Assembly (NCBI RefSeq): GCF_014644555.1
Contig: NZ_BMKX01000001.1
Span: forward strand, 744,001 to 808,000
DNA length: 64,000 bases
Source: Glutamicibacter ardleyensis
GTDB lineage: Bacteria; Actinomycetota; Actinomycetes; Actinomycetales; Micrococcaceae
Direction: 5' to 3'
Under the pieces are notes generated by a model, which searched no databases, had not been told where the DNA came from, and saw only the letters and a program-made list of their open reading frames with translations. Position 1 is the stretch's first letter, and every line of letters starts with the position of its first letter. The translations under genes and the position numbers were made by a program. This document shows positions 1 through 8,997 of this stretch, piece after piece.

Positions 1-215
1 AGGTCAGTGACGGCGAGCAGGTCAGCGCCGGTCAGTTGCTCCTGAGTATCGAAGCAATGAAGATGGAACATCAGTTGCTTTCACCGGCGGATGGCACCGT
101 GCGTCTGACCGGATTGACCGTGGGAGATCTGGTGAAAGCCAAGCAGGTGGTCGCTACCGTGGAACCAGCAGAGGTTGAACACGAAACAACAATAAATCAG
201 GAGCAAAACGCATGA
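1..215 (+). CDS. Acyl-CoA carboxylase biotin-carrier C-terminus (partial)
   Basis: The window opens inside a gene; the readable frame starts at base 3 and ends with TGA at 213-215. The fragment encodes a biotinyl domain with the EAMKMEH biotin-attachment motif; the lysine that would be biotinylated is the codon at 60-62. The known family is the alpha subunit (biotin carboxylase plus carrier) of acyl-CoA carboxylases. Its stop overlaps the ATG of the MaoC gene by four bases (ATGA), so they are translationally coupled. Because a MaoC hydratase and a CitE-like lyase follow, I infer an AccA1-type 3-methylcrotonyl-CoA carboxylase of leucine breakdown, as in the mycobacterial accD1-accA1 locus. Substrate is inferred, not seen. 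Confidence 0.88.
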   Translation, partial: VSDGEQVSAGQLLLSIEAMKMEHQLLSPADGTVRLTGLTVGDLVKAKQVVATVEPAEVEHETTINQEQNA

Positions 216-736
216 GTGACCAAGGCCCAGAACTCATTGAACAGCGCGGACTTTATCTGGACGAACTGAAGGTAGACGCCATCTATGTTCATAAGCCCGG
301 ACGCACTCTCACTGAAGCGGATAACGTTCAGTTCACCACGATGACCATGAACAATCAGGGATTGCATTTGGATGCGGCTTGGAATGCTACCCAACCGTTC
401 GGAAAGCCACTGGTCAATTCTTTACTGACCTTGAGCACCATGATTGGACAGTCAGTGCCGCAGCTTACCGAAGGCACTATCATCGGCCAGTTGGGCATCA
501 ATGATGTTAATTTTCCGCACCCAATGTTCCATGGCGATACGCTCTACACGCAAACCGAAATTACACAATTGCGTGAGTCGAAGTCCCGACCTGGACAGGG
601 CATCGTCTCGATGAAACATACCGGACGCAACCAGAATGGAGTGGTCGTGGCTACCGCCACCCGAACCTGTCTCATGTGGAGCAAAGCTGCGCACCTAGCC
701 TCGCTAGAAACTACTGAAGGTGGCACTCATGGCTAA
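212..736 (+). CDS. MaoC-like hydratase, probable 3-methylglutaconyl-CoA hydratase
   Basis: A 174-residue hot-dog-fold protein of the MaoC dehydratase family. The central GxLGINDVNFPHPMFHGDTL stretch (about residues 95-112) carries the family's PMFHGDTL signature, and LTEADNVQFT near residue 37 matches the family start. Enzymes of this type hydrate enoyl-CoA esters. It overlaps the carboxylase gene by ATGA upstream and the lyase gene downstream. The gene trio matches the actinobacterial leucine operon (Rv2499c next to Rv2498c in Mycobacterium tuberculosis), so hydration of 3-methylglutaconyl-CoA is the best guess. Another branched or itaconyl-type enoyl-CoA remains possible. Confidence 0.82.
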   Translation: MSDQGPELIEQRGLYLDELKVDAIYVHKPGRTLTEADNVQFTTMTMNNQGLHLDAAWNATQPFGKPLVNSLLTLSTMIGQSVPQLTEGTIIGQLGINDVNFPHPMFHGDTLYTQTEITQLRESKSRPGQGIVSMKHTGRNQNGVVVATATRTCLMWSKAAHLASLETTEGGTHG

Positions 737-1535
737 TTTCCCCTTTGGCCCTGCGATCCTCTTTTGTCCAGCAGACCGCCCCGAACGCTATGAAAAAGCT
801 GCCGATAGATCCGATGCTGTCATTATCGACTTAGAAGATGCGGTGGCTGCCGAGAACAAGGAAATGGCACGAACCGCGTTGTTATCCAGCACGTTGGATC
901 CGCAGCGCACCATCGTACGGGTTAATCCGGTTGACTCCGAGTTTTTTGTTGCAGACATGGTGGCCTTGCAGCAAACAAGATACCGCACAGTGATGCTCCC
1001 TAAATGTGAGTCTGCCGCGGATCCGGCACAGCTTTCCGGTTATCAGGTGGTGGCCCTTTGCGAAACAGCCAAAGGGATCACCAACATTGCCGAGATTGCT
1101 GCGGCAGCAAACGTTATCGCGCTGATGTGGGGTGCCGAAGATCTGATCGCATCTCTGGGCGGAACCTCTTCGCGAACTTCCCAAGGAAAATACCGTGAGG
1201 TGGCAAGCTTCGCCAGATCCCAGACGCTGTTGCATTCGGTCGCGGCCGGTAAGGCAGCCATCGACTCGGTGTACCTTGATATCCCTGACACCGCAGGATT
1301 ACTGGAAGAATCCCGTGACGCGAAGGCCTCAGGTTTCAGCGCCAAGGCATCAATTCACCCCACTCAAATGCCAGTCATCCGGGAAGCCTTCCTGCCTACC
1401 GAAAAGGAAATCGAGCGGGCCAAACGGATTCTCGCTGCGGCGGAGAAAAACCTTGGTGTTTTCTCATTCGAGGGCCAGATGGTGGACGAGCCATTATTGC
1501 GGCAGGCGCAGGCTACGGTGCAAACACCTCGGTAG
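729..1535 (+). CDS. CitE-like CoA-ester lyase (HpcH/HpaI superfamily)
   Basis: A 268-residue CitE-family TIM-barrel lyase. Visible hallmarks are FCPADRPERYEKA near the start, the metal-binding region IDLEDAV, the VALCETAKGI strand, WGAEDLIASLGG, and the C-terminal SIHPTQMPVIREAF. I chose the ATG at 729 because a GAAGG ribosome site (716-720) sits at good distance; a GTG at 720 is an in-frame alternative. The gene overlaps the MaoC gene by eight bases. In mycobacteria the homologous neighbour cleaves beta-hydroxyacyl-CoA thioesters, including hydroxymethylglutaryl-CoA, giving acetyl-CoA plus a keto acid. That role is inferred here from context. It is not a citrate lyase subunit, since no citrate lyase partners are present. 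Confidence 0.85.
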   Translation: MANFPFGPAILFCPADRPERYEKAADRSDAVIIDLEDAVAAENKEMARTALLSSTLDPQRTIVRVNPVDSEFFVADMVALQQTRYRTVMLPKCESAADPAQLSGYQVVALCETAKGITNIAEIAAAANVIALMWGAEDLIASLGGTSSRTSQGKYREVASFARSQTLLHSVAAGKAAIDSVYLDIPDTAGLLEESRDAKASGFSAKASIHPTQMPVIREAFLPTEKEIERAKRILAAAEKNLGVFSFEGQMVDEPLLRQAQATVQTPR

Positions 1536-1564
1536 CGGACAGACCGGATGCCTCTACGAAGCGC

Positions 1565-2755
1565 TCAGACAGAATTTTTGCGAGGCATCCGGCCCGTGCG
1601 GTACAACCACATGATCAGCAATAGCGACAACGCCACGACCGCCGCTGACGTGAGGAACGCTTCACGCAAGGTCCACAGCGCCGCGATAGTTCCCAAGATC
1701 CACGCACCGAGCGCGGTACTGACATCGAGTGCGAAAAAGTATGTTGCACTTGCCCGACCCCGCGCCTCGGGACGAGCGCTCAGCACCGAAATTGAATTCA
1801 TTGACGGGCTCACCACACCGGTACTGAATCCAAACAAGGCACCTGCCACCAGCAGCAACCCAAGGCTGTCCGCAAAATAGATGCAGAGCATCGCGCCGAC
1901 ATTCAGCACTACTCCGCCCACCACTATGCCAGTTAGCGAAAGCACCTTACGCATGGTTCCGATCAGAAGCCGAGAGACCGCCAGCATTAGACCGCTCATC
2001 ACGAAGAATAGACCAATACTCTCCATCCCTTGGCTCAAGGCATAGGCCGCCAAGAATGTATTCACGCTAGTCGTCCCAAACATAAAGCACAGCATCACGG
2101 TGGCCGGACGCCAGGAGTCTTTTTCCACCAGATTTTTCAGATGAAAACCGGACCGGTTTCGGCCAGAAATCGTTGCGGCTTTCGCGCGACGCCGCGCGTC
2201 AATCGCCTTTGCTTCCTTCGCCAAAGCCATGCGCACAAGGAAATTGAGAACGCAGCAACCCAACGCCACCGCAAAGGCGACCTCATACCCGGCGTGGATT
2301 CGCAGTGTTAGCGCCAGCCACGGCGCGAAGATTGTCACCACCGTCTGTTCAAGGCTGAGAATGCCTAGTCCCTCAGCAAGCTTCTTTTCCGGAATGATGT
2401 CGGTGGCCAAGGTTGAGACCGCAGTACCGTTCAGGCTGAACCCCGCGCCCTGCACCGCGCGTAAAGCAAGGAAAAGCCAAACCGGCAACGAAAGCAGGTA
2501 GAGCCCAGTGGCTGCGGTAAATAGCGCCACGCCCAGCAACATTATGACCCAGCGGCCGCGCGAGTCGACCAGCCAGCCAGAAAGGGGTCTGGTCAATGCT
2601 GCAGTCGCAAAATAGAGTGTGGAGGTCAACCCCACTTGAACCGGAGAAAGCCCTAAATCGAAGGCATAAAGAGGTACAAGGGTCACCAGCATCATCGTTG
2701 CGATGCGCAGGCTAGCGTTGGATAACATCAACGCGAAAAATACCCTTGTGTACAA
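1565..2755 (-). CDS. MFS transporter
   Basis: A 396-residue integral membrane protein with about 12 hydrophobic helices. The loop between helices 2 and 3 reads GWLVDSRGRWVIM (about residues 60-72), the major facilitator motif A. The N-terminal half contains ALRAVQGAGFSLNGTAVSTLATD, typical of drug or metabolite exporters. It is convergent with the lyase gene, 29 bases apart, and divergent from the AarF-type kinase gene. Nothing nearby identifies a substrate. The sequence looks intact and of usual length; export rather than import is the more common role for this branch, but that is inference. Confidence 0.85.
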   Translation of the reverse strand: MYTRVFFALMLSNASLRIATMMLVTLVPLYAFDLGLSPVQVGLTSTLYFATAALTRPLSGWLVDSRGRWVIMLLGVALFTAATGLYLLSLPVWLFLALRAVQGAGFSLNGTAVSTLATDIIPEKKLAEGLGILSLEQTVVTIFAPWLALTLRIHAGYEVAFAVALGCCVLNFLVRMALAKEAKAIDARRRAKAATISGRNRSGFHLKNLVEKDSWRPATVMLCFMFGTTSVNTFLAAYALSQGMESIGLFFVMSGLMLAVSRLLIGTMRKVLSLTGIVVGGVVLNVGAMLCIYFADSLGLLLVAGALFGFSTGVVSPSMNSISVLSARPEARGRASATYFFALDVSTALGAWILGTIAALWTLREAFLTSAAVVALSLLLIMWLYRTGRMPRKNSV

Positions 2756-3004
2756 GTTCTCTCCTTGTTTACTGCAGTACCCCCAAAAAACCCTACCTTG
2801 ACGACCACTATTTTGATTCTCGAACTTTCATATATCGGAATGCCTGATCAGTCCCAGCTAGGCGTCATCTGAGTTGGTGGATATCGGAAGAAAAACAGTC
2901 TGTGCCCCGTACAGGTCCACTTTCACTGCGAACTGGCGCTCCGGATCAATTAGAGTTTGGACAAGAAGAGTAGTTAGCAAAGAAGTCTCAGGAGTTTAGT
3001 CCGC

Positions 3005-4981
3005 ATGGAATTTGCCGAGATTGCAGGTCGGATACTGCTTGCCTCACTCGTCGCCGTGATCTTCATAGTGGTGCTCGCGATGTTCGTCCGCAGGCTGCTC
3101 GGGGTCACGGTGGGGCTGGGCCGCATCATCGTTGCAGGAGTCCTTGGCCTCGGAGCTGAAGTCGTTTTCGAATCCCGCTTCATCTGGCAGGATCCGGACG
3201 CTTCGTGGCAGCTGATCCCTGTCCAAATTGGGATCGTCTTGCTCGTTGCTTCGCTTTTCCTGATGCTCGCCGAGCTGGTAATTCCCACCGGAACGATTGT
3301 GCGTCCAGATAAATGGGTTACTTCAACGAGAAATCGCCTAGCCCGCACCCGACGCTATAGCGAAGTGACCCGAATAGCGTTGTCACATGGGCTCCTACCC
3401 GCACGCCGACCAAACCTTGCAAATACTGCGCAGGCTGCAGAAGATCGAACCACCGCTGGCCGGTCCTTGCGAATGGCTCTCCAAGAATCTGGGGTGACCT
3501 TCGTAAAATTCGGCCAGGTACTATCGACGCGCCCAGAGTTATTTCCAACCGAATACATAGACGAGCTCTCCAAGCTACAACAAAACGTGGCTCCCGAACC
3601 GTGGGAAAACATCCGCGAGGTCATTACCGCAGAGCTAGGGATGGAACTTGAAGAAGCCTTCGCGCACGTTGATCCCGAGCCTCTGGCCGCCGCGTCAATT
3701 GGCCAGGTACACACCGCACGTCTACATGGTGGCGAGGTAGTTGCTGTTAAGGTTCAGCGCCCCGGAGTTCAGCCCCTAGTCGAACGTGATTTAGACATCG
3801 CGTTACGGATGGCGCAGACACTGGAGCACTCTACCGAGTGGGGCAGGTCTTTGGGCCTTTACAAGGTCGCCGAGGGGTTTTCCCAGTCACTGCGTGACGA
3901 GTTGGATTATGAGCTCGAAGCAATGAATATCCAGGCATTGCGCACCACTTCCCTGCAATACCCGGAGACCGAACGAGTTGGTATTCCAGAGCATTACCCG
4001 CGATTGAGCACCAAAAGGGTGCTGGTCATGGAAATGGTTGCCGGACATACACTCAGCGAGCCAGGAACCGTGGAACGCTACTCAGATACCGTACGTAAGG
4101 CGCAAGCCAGCGCATTATTCAGGTCCCTCATGCACCAGATCATGGATGATGGGGTGTTCCATGCAGACCTACATCCAGGAAACATCGTGCTGCGACCAGA
4201 CGGCAGCGCTACGCTCCTAGATTTTGGATCCGTAGGGCGTCTTGATGCCGAACTACGCGAACTGATCTCCGAAGTGCTTTTGGCTTTTTATCGCGGTGAT
4301 TCTCGCACCATCGCAGATGCCTTACTCAGCATGGTTCCGATCCCGGAAGATTTTGATGAGTTGTTGCTACGGCGCGAGCTGAGCCATTTCATGTCTCGAC
4401 ATATGGGTCCCGGAGCCGAGTTGAAGGCCGAAGTTTTCACATTGTTGGTCGGCTTATTGGCGAAGCATCGGCTGGCAGTACCTGCGGAACTCACCTTGGC
4501 TTTCCGCGCAGTCGCGGTGCTAGAGGGCACCCTACGATTGTTGGCTCCTGGCTTCGACTTACTCACCGAGGCGAAAGAATACGGAGAAACTCGGCTACGT
4601 TCGAGCCTGCGCCCCTCATCAATCACCGAGGCGTTGAACAATGAGGTACTCACCTTGTTGCCAATGCTGCGCCGACTGCCACGAAGAATCGACACACTCA
4701 CCGGAGATTTGGAGTCTGGCCGGCTCAGTATCAATATGCGACTTTTGGCGCATCCGCAGGACCGTAAGTTACTCGTCTCCCTGGTCCACGAAGGAATCCT
4801 CACGTTCCTTGCCGGGGTGACCGGCATTATGGCCACAATCCTGTTGGTCAACGGCGGCGGCCCGATGGTGACCTCATCGATGAGCTTGTTCCAGCTCTTT
4901 GGATACACTCTGGTGGCGGTGGCCTCGGTATTTATCTTGCGCGTGGTCTTCGATTTGTTCCGGCGAAGAAAAGGCGACTAA
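3005..4981 (+). CDS. AarF/UbiB (ABC1) family atypical kinase, membrane anchored
   Basis: A 658-residue protein with three N-terminal membrane helices (about residues 10-95) and two at the C-terminus (about 595-650), flanking an ABC1/UbiB kinase-like domain. Visible family motifs are VKFGQVLSTRPELFP (KxGQ motif), AAASIGQVHTA (alanine-rich nucleotide loop), VAVKVQRPG, HADLHPGNIVL and LDFGSVGRLD. These proteins are atypical ATPases linked to quinone or lipid homeostasis; the actinobacterial members lack a firmly assigned substrate. An AGGAG site precedes the ATG. It is followed by a strong hairpin, so it appears monocistronic. Confidence 0.9.
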   Translation: MEFAEIAGRILLASLVAVIFIVVLAMFVRRLLGVTVGLGRIIVAGVLGLGAEVVFESRFIWQDPDASWQLIPVQIGIVLLVASLFLMLAELVIPTGTIVRPDKWVTSTRNRLARTRRYSEVTRIALSHGLLPARRPNLANTAQAAEDRTTAGRSLRMALQESGVTFVKFGQVLSTRPELFPTEYIDELSKLQQNVAPEPWENIREVITAELGMELEEAFAHVDPEPLAAASIGQVHTARLHGGEVVAVKVQRPGVQPLVERDLDIALRMAQTLEHSTEWGRSLGLYKVAEGFSQSLRDELDYELEAMNIQALRTTSLQYPETERVGIPEHYPRLSTKRVLVMEMVAGHTLSEPGTVERYSDTVRKAQASALFRSLMHQIMDDGVFHADLHPGNIVLRPDGSATLLDFGSVGRLDAELRELISEVLLAFYRGDSRTIADALLSMVPIPEDFDELLLRRELSHFMSRHMGPGAELKAEVFTLLVGLLAKHRLAVPAELTLAFRAVAVLEGTLRLLAPGFDLLTEAKEYGETRLRSSLRPSSITEALNNEVLTLLPMLRRLPRRIDTLTGDLESGRLSINMRLLAHPQDRKLLVSLVHEGILTFLAGVTGIMATILLVNGGGPMVTSSMSLFQLFGYTLVAVASVFILRVVFDLFRRRKGD

Positions 4982-5002
4982 CGCGCAGACTGCCTAAGCG
5001 CT

Positions 5003-5056
5003 AGTTAAACGTCGTGGCCGCCTGTTTAGACGGCCACGACGTTTAACTTAGACTCT
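5003..5056. terminator. Bidirectional intrinsic terminator
   Basis: A perfect 18-bp inverted repeat (arm GTTAAACGTCGTGGCCG plus one flanking pair; arms 5003-5020 and 5031-5048) with a 10-nt loop lies between the convergent kinase and small membrane protein genes. Short T-rich runs follow on the plus strand (ctttttac), so it can stop the kinase transcript; from the other side it would stop the membrane protein transcript. Confidence 0.8.
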
Positions 5057-5074
5057 TTTTACTGAGCAACATGA

Positions 5075-5491
5075 TTACTTGGTGTGCAGGGCCTTGTTGC
5101 CGTAGTGCACAGCAAAGAACCAGCCGGCAGCGGTGATCAAGTGGATGGCGCTTAGCGTGATCACTGCGGCGATGTTCCCGGCGACCAAGACGGGGAGCAC
5201 GATCGAAAGAACAGCGATAGCTACACCGATCCACTGTGCCACCTTGCAAATTCCTGGCCTGCCACGGCCAAGTAGGAATACGATGAGTCCAAAGAAAATG
5301 ACGGGAATCATGGTGAAGGCCAGTACCTGCTGAAAGCCCACATGTTCGCCGGTGATCTCGTCAATCATCATGTCGGCCCCGGCGGAGCTGCCGATGAAAA
5401 AGGCAATCACGTTCAGGTAAGCGGTGCCCACTGCGGCAATCAAGACCTGGATGAAGTTAAACGGGCTTTTGGGCTGAGAAACTGGATTCAT
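5075..5491 (-). CDS. Four-helix membrane protein, DUF6069-like
   Basis: A 138-residue protein with four clear membrane helices (about residues 12-32, 52-75, 85-105, 110-130). The pattern FTMIPVIFFGLIVFLL followed by a last helix containing AIHLITAAGWF resembles the actinobacterial DUF6069 family, whose function is unknown. It is monocistronic, convergent with the AarF-type kinase and bounded by the shared terminator. The family assignment is from memory of the helix pattern and is tentative; the membrane topology is directly visible. Confidence 0.7.
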   Translation of the reverse strand: MNPVSQPKSPFNFIQVLIAAVGTAYLNVIAFFIGSSAGADMMIDEITGEHVGFQQVLAFTMIPVIFFGLIVFLLGRGRPGICKVAQWIGVAIAVLSIVLPVLVAGNIAAVITLSAIHLITAAGWFFAVHYGNKALHTK

Positions 5492-5628
5492 CCGCTAGGA
5501 GTCCCCTCGGAATTAGTTGGGTTATTTCAACTAAGTCTAAAACTCGAGATTACTCCCCGTACTCTCTGCGGCCAGTGAAATCGCTAACACTTCCCGCGAG
5601 GCAGAACATTCAACTGTTAAGACAGTAG

Positions 5629-5958
5629 TCAGTGTCGGCTAAGCACTAAAAACAGCCCGCATGCACCCAAAAGAAACAGGGCCAAGGTGGTCATCAGTAT
5701 CGCCACGACGTCCGCGCTAATACATTCGTTCTTAATTCCTAGAGCCATGCGCCGGTACCGGGCACGCTGCGAGGCAAAGATCCCAAATGCCATGACACCC
5801 GAGATGCTGATCATCAGGATAATCCCGTAGCCATAGTGCGGAATCCAGCGTAAAAACACGGCACTCACTACAAGAAATGAGACCAGTGTCCGGGTCCAGG
5901 CAAACACCGTTCGCTCCGGCTGCAACCCCGGATCGGTGATCTCGATCGGTTCGTTCAT
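5629..5958 (-). CDS. DUF202 family small membrane protein
   Basis: A 109-residue protein with three membrane helices and the DUF202 opening GLQPERTVFAWTRTLVSFLV (about residues 11-30), where ERTxxAWxRT is the family hallmark. It is the second gene of a two-gene operon: its ATG overlaps the stop of the preceding DUF202 gene (ATGA). Such tandem DUF202 pairs are common in actinobacteria and of unknown function; no catalytic residues are apparent. Confidence 0.85.
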   Translation of the reverse strand: MNEPIEITDPGLQPERTVFAWTRTLVSFLVVSAVFLRWIPHYGYGIILMISISGVMAFGIFASQRARYRRMALGIKNECISADVVAILMTTLALFLLGACGLFLVLSRH

Positions 5959-6338
5959 GAGATTCGAGAACTAATAATCATCGCCACCGCGGCTAGCGAA
6001 GCGAGAACTGCACCAAATCCCAGCAGTGGCACAATCGCCGGAATCGGCAGCGGCTTACCCGTACGCATGCTGCGTTCCACGCGAACCCAGCGCACCGCCG
6101 CGCCGGCAGCAATAAGCATTCCCACACCAATAATGAGAACCGCAAGCCAGGTACGCACCGGCGAGGGAAACGCTTCTGCAGCAAAGGCTTCTAAGGCAGT
6201 GCCGCCTGCAAGAAATGCCAGTGAGGTACGAATCCAGGCAAGGAAGGTGCGCTCATTAGCCAGAGTAAACCGCGGGTCTGGTTCCTGGCCCTTAGGCAAG
6301 ACCCAGCGCGATAGTCGGCTTCGTTCGTGCTCTGACAT
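5955..6338 (-). CDS. YidH-type DUF202 membrane protein
   Basis: A 127-residue three-helix membrane protein with the DUF202/YidH signature DPRFTLANERTFLAWIRTSL (about residues 20-39). The start is set by a strong AAGGAGG ribosome site (bases 6341-6349, minus strand) in front of the ATG at 6338; a longer reading frame upstream lacks such a site. It is the first gene of a pair with the smaller DUF202 protein and overlaps it by four bases. Function of the family is unknown; the pairing suggests the two proteins act together in the cytoplasmic membrane. Confidence 0.87.
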   Translation of the reverse strand: MSEHERSRLSRWVLPKGQEPDPRFTLANERTFLAWIRTSLAFLAGGTALEAFAAEAFPSPVRTWLAVLIIGVGMLIAAGAAVRWVRVERSMRTGKPLPIPAIVPLLGFGAVLASLAAVAMIISSRIS

Positions 6339-6543
6339 GCCCCTCCTTCGGGTGTGGCTTCCGCCCTTAGTGCACCATGGGCGCCGCTGATTCTTCGACT
6401 GTGCGCAAATTAGCGTCGCTTTGAAGCATACCGCCCCATTCATAAGAAAAACCGAAGTAGTTTGTAGATAAAAACAGTTTTACGAATGTGATGCAGCGCA
6501 TAACAATAGAGGAAGGTACTGGAACAACGAAAGGTCGCAGACC

Positions 6544-7590
6544 ATGACCTCCACAAATTTGAATCCCCACGTCGTTACGCTCGGCACAGCCGGTGGACCT
6601 CGTTGGTGGACCGGAGAGAACGCAGGGAAGCGCGCAGGCATTGCCACGGCAGTCGTTGTCGGCGACAGCGTCTATCTCGTAGATGCTGGAACCGGGGTAG
6701 GCAACCAGCTCATGAAGGCAGGCTTCAGCCCGGCCAATCTGCGTGGCATCTTCCTCACCCACCTGCATTCTGATCACACCATCGACCTCGCCTCGCTGGC
6801 GATTTTCGGGCTGTTCACCCTGCCGGCCGATAAAGAGCCGATAGTCATCCTTGGCCCCGGCGAGCGCGGCGCACTTCCACCGGTCTCACCGCGAGCTACC
6901 GTGCCACCGGCGGCCTTGTACCCGCAGAATCCAACGCCCGGTACCGCGTCAATGTTTGACCATCTTATGCAGGCCTACGCCACAGACATTAACGATCGAG
7001 TCATCAATGCGCTGCGCCCTTCGCCGCTGGATCATTTCAGCGCCCAGGACATACAGATTCCTAAAAATACCGGTTATCACCCGAACGATAATCCGACCCC
7101 GGAGCAGTTCGCGCCCTTTGTCATCTACACCGATGAGCTGGTGACGGTCACCGCGACGCTGGTGAAGCATCCACCGATCGCGCCGGCCTTTGCGTTCCGC
7201 TTCGATACCTCCGAAGGCTCTGTCACGATCTCCGGAGACACCTCTCCTTGCCAGAACCTGGTCGCTCTGGCCAAGGACACCGATTTGTTACTGCATGAAG
7301 CTATCGATTTTGACTGGGTGCAACGTGCGTACGGATCCATTGGTACCTTGGAGGCACAGGCCTCTATGGATCATCACCGGCGTGCACATACCTCCGCCGA
7401 GCAAGCCATTGATCTCGCCGAACAGGCTGGGGCACGCACACTGGCCTTGCACCACCTGGTACCGGGCACCACCCCGCTATCGGTATGGCTTGGACATGCG
7501 TCAAAGTTCTCTGGAAATTATTTGGTTCCCAACGATCTCGACAAGATTTCATTCAGTCGGGCCCTTAGTGAAATGGCGGCAGCCCGATGA
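6544..7590 (+). CDS. Metallo-beta-lactamase-fold hydrolase
   Basis: A 348-residue cytoplasmic protein of the MBL superfamily (RNase Z/arylsulfatase-like branch). The zinc motif HLHSDH is at residues 73-78; other ligand regions are VTISGDTSPCQN, LLLHEA and ALHHLVPG. No signal peptide is seen. Its stop overlaps the ATG of the MHS transporter (ATGA), so the pair is an operon: a transporter coupled to a hydrolase. A lactone, ester or sulfate ester brought in by the transporter would be a reasonable substrate class, but this is inference. A LysR regulator ends convergently downstream. Confidence 0.88.
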   Translation: MTSTNLNPHVVTLGTAGGPRWWTGENAGKRAGIATAVVVGDSVYLVDAGTGVGNQLMKAGFSPANLRGIFLTHLHSDHTIDLASLAIFGLFTLPADKEPIVILGPGERGALPPVSPRATVPPAALYPQNPTPGTASMFDHLMQAYATDINDRVINALRPSPLDHFSAQDIQIPKNTGYHPNDNPTPEQFAPFVIYTDELVTVTATLVKHPPIAPAFAFRFDTSEGSVTISGDTSPCQNLVALAKDTDLLLHEAIDFDWVQRAYGSIGTLEAQASMDHHRRAHTSAEQAIDLAEQAGARTLALHHLVPGTTPLSVWLGHASKFSGNYLVPNDLDKISFSRALSEMAAAR

Positions 7591-8936
7591 GCAACACCAT
7601 CAACACCCAGCAAAATGCAGCAAGTGCGGATTTGAAGGTTCCATCTTTGAACTCCCCGCAGATGCGTCGCATTCTTGCCTCCAGCTTCATCGGCAGCGCG
7701 ATCGAGTTCTATGACTTTATCCTCTATGCCACCGCCGCGTCCTTGGTCTTCAACAAGGTGTTCTTCGTCGGGATGACTCCGTCCGTAGCGCTTTTCGCTT
7801 CCTTCGCCACGCTTGCGGTGGGTTACCTCGCTCGCCCGCTGGGCGGCATCGTCTTTGGTCACTTCGGCGACAAAATTGGCCGCAAGGGTGTACTGATTAC
7901 TTCGATGGCAATGATGGGCGGCGCTTCGACATTGATCGGCCTGCTGCCGCCAACTGCTCAAGTGGGCATGATTGCACCAATCGCGCTCATCGCACTGCGC
8001 ATCATTCAGGGTTTGGCCGTAGGCGGCGAATGGGGTGGCGCCATGCTGATGGCGTTGGAACACGCACCCAAGGAACGCCGCGGATTTGCCGCGAGCTTCG
8101 CCAATATGGGCGGCCCGGCTGGCGCGGTGCTGGCAACACTCGCCGTATCAGCTGTCACCCTCATGCCCGAGGACCAGTTCCTCTCCTGGGGTTGGCGCAT
8201 TCCGTTCCTGATCAGCATTGCGCTGGTTGGCATCGGTCTGATTATTCGTCTCAAGGTCTCCGAATCCCCGCTTTTCCTGGCTTTGGAAGACAAGGCCGAG
8301 GAGCGCAAGACTCCGTTCATGGAAGTCATCACCAAATATCCGCGTTCGGTCATACGCGGAACGCTGGTTGGCATGAGCTCGTACACCGTTCAGGGACTTA
8401 TGACGGTCTGGGCTATTTCATATGTAGTCGAAGAAGCGGGAATGGACCGCACCGCTGTACTGAACATCAAAGCAATCGGCGCAGCACTAACCGTAGTAGG
8501 CATCTGGTTTGCAGCCCGCTATTCCGACAAGCTGGGACGCCGACCGGTGATGATGGTCGGTATCGCCGCCGGAGCAATCATGGCTCTGCCGATTATGTGG
8601 ATGCTGCAAATGGGAGAACTATGGCTCTTCGCTATCGCACTGTTCATCGCTAACGGCATTATACAAGCCACGATCTTTGGGCCATTTGGCGCCTTTACCG
8701 CGGAGCTGTTCCCCACCCGTATCCGTTATACCGGTGCATCGCTGGTGTACCAGCTCTCTTCCACCGTGGGTGCCGGGTTCACTCCGATGATCGTCGCAGG
8801 GCTGGTACTGCTTGGCGGCGGAACTCTTTGGATCGCCGGCGGGGTATGGGCCGCAACATTTATTGTTGCCGGACTAGCCATGCGGGGAATCAAGGAAGGC
8901 CGCGAGGCAGACCTCGAGGCTGAAGAGATCTCGTAA
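7587..8936 (+). CDS. MHS-family (MFS) metabolite:H+ symporter
   Basis: A 449-residue 12-helix transporter. The start SSFIGSAIEFYDFILYATAA and the loop GHFGDKIGRKGVL are characteristic of the metabolite:H+ symporter branch (shikimate, citrate, alpha-ketoglutarate, aromatic acids); VGGEWGGAMLMALEHAP in the middle is another family mark. It is translationally coupled to the MBL-fold hydrolase. It is clearly related to the second MHS transporter in this window (31.6 kb), sharing long near-identical blocks. Uptake of a small organic acid is likely; the exact solute cannot be read. Confidence 0.9.
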   Translation: MSNTINTQQNAASADLKVPSLNSPQMRRILASSFIGSAIEFYDFILYATAASLVFNKVFFVGMTPSVALFASFATLAVGYLARPLGGIVFGHFGDKIGRKGVLITSMAMMGGASTLIGLLPPTAQVGMIAPIALIALRIIQGLAVGGEWGGAMLMALEHAPKERRGFAASFANMGGPAGAVLATLAVSAVTLMPEDQFLSWGWRIPFLISIALVGIGLIIRLKVSESPLFLALEDKAEERKTPFMEVITKYPRSVIRGTLVGMSSYTVQGLMTVWAISYVVEEAGMDRTAVLNIKAIGAALTVVGIWFAARYSDKLGRRPVMMVGIAAGAIMALPIMWMLQMGELWLFAIALFIANGIIQATIFGPFGAFTAELFPTRIRYTGASLVYQLSSTVGAGFTPMIVAGLVLLGGGTLWIAGGVWAATFIVAGLAMRGIKEGREADLEAEEIS

Positions 8937-8950
8937 TACGACGCAGAACT

Positions 8951-8997
8951 CAGGGTTGGTTGGAGCCGTCAGGCGCTAGCCAACCCTGTTTTCCTTT
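8951..8997 (+). terminator. Intrinsic terminator after MHS transporter
   Basis: Nine-bp arms CAGGGTTGG (8951-8959) and CCAACCCTG (8980-8988) with a 20-nt loop are followed by TTTTCCTTTT. It ends the hydrolase-transporter transcript and overlaps the 3' end of the convergent LysR gene. Confidence 0.75.
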
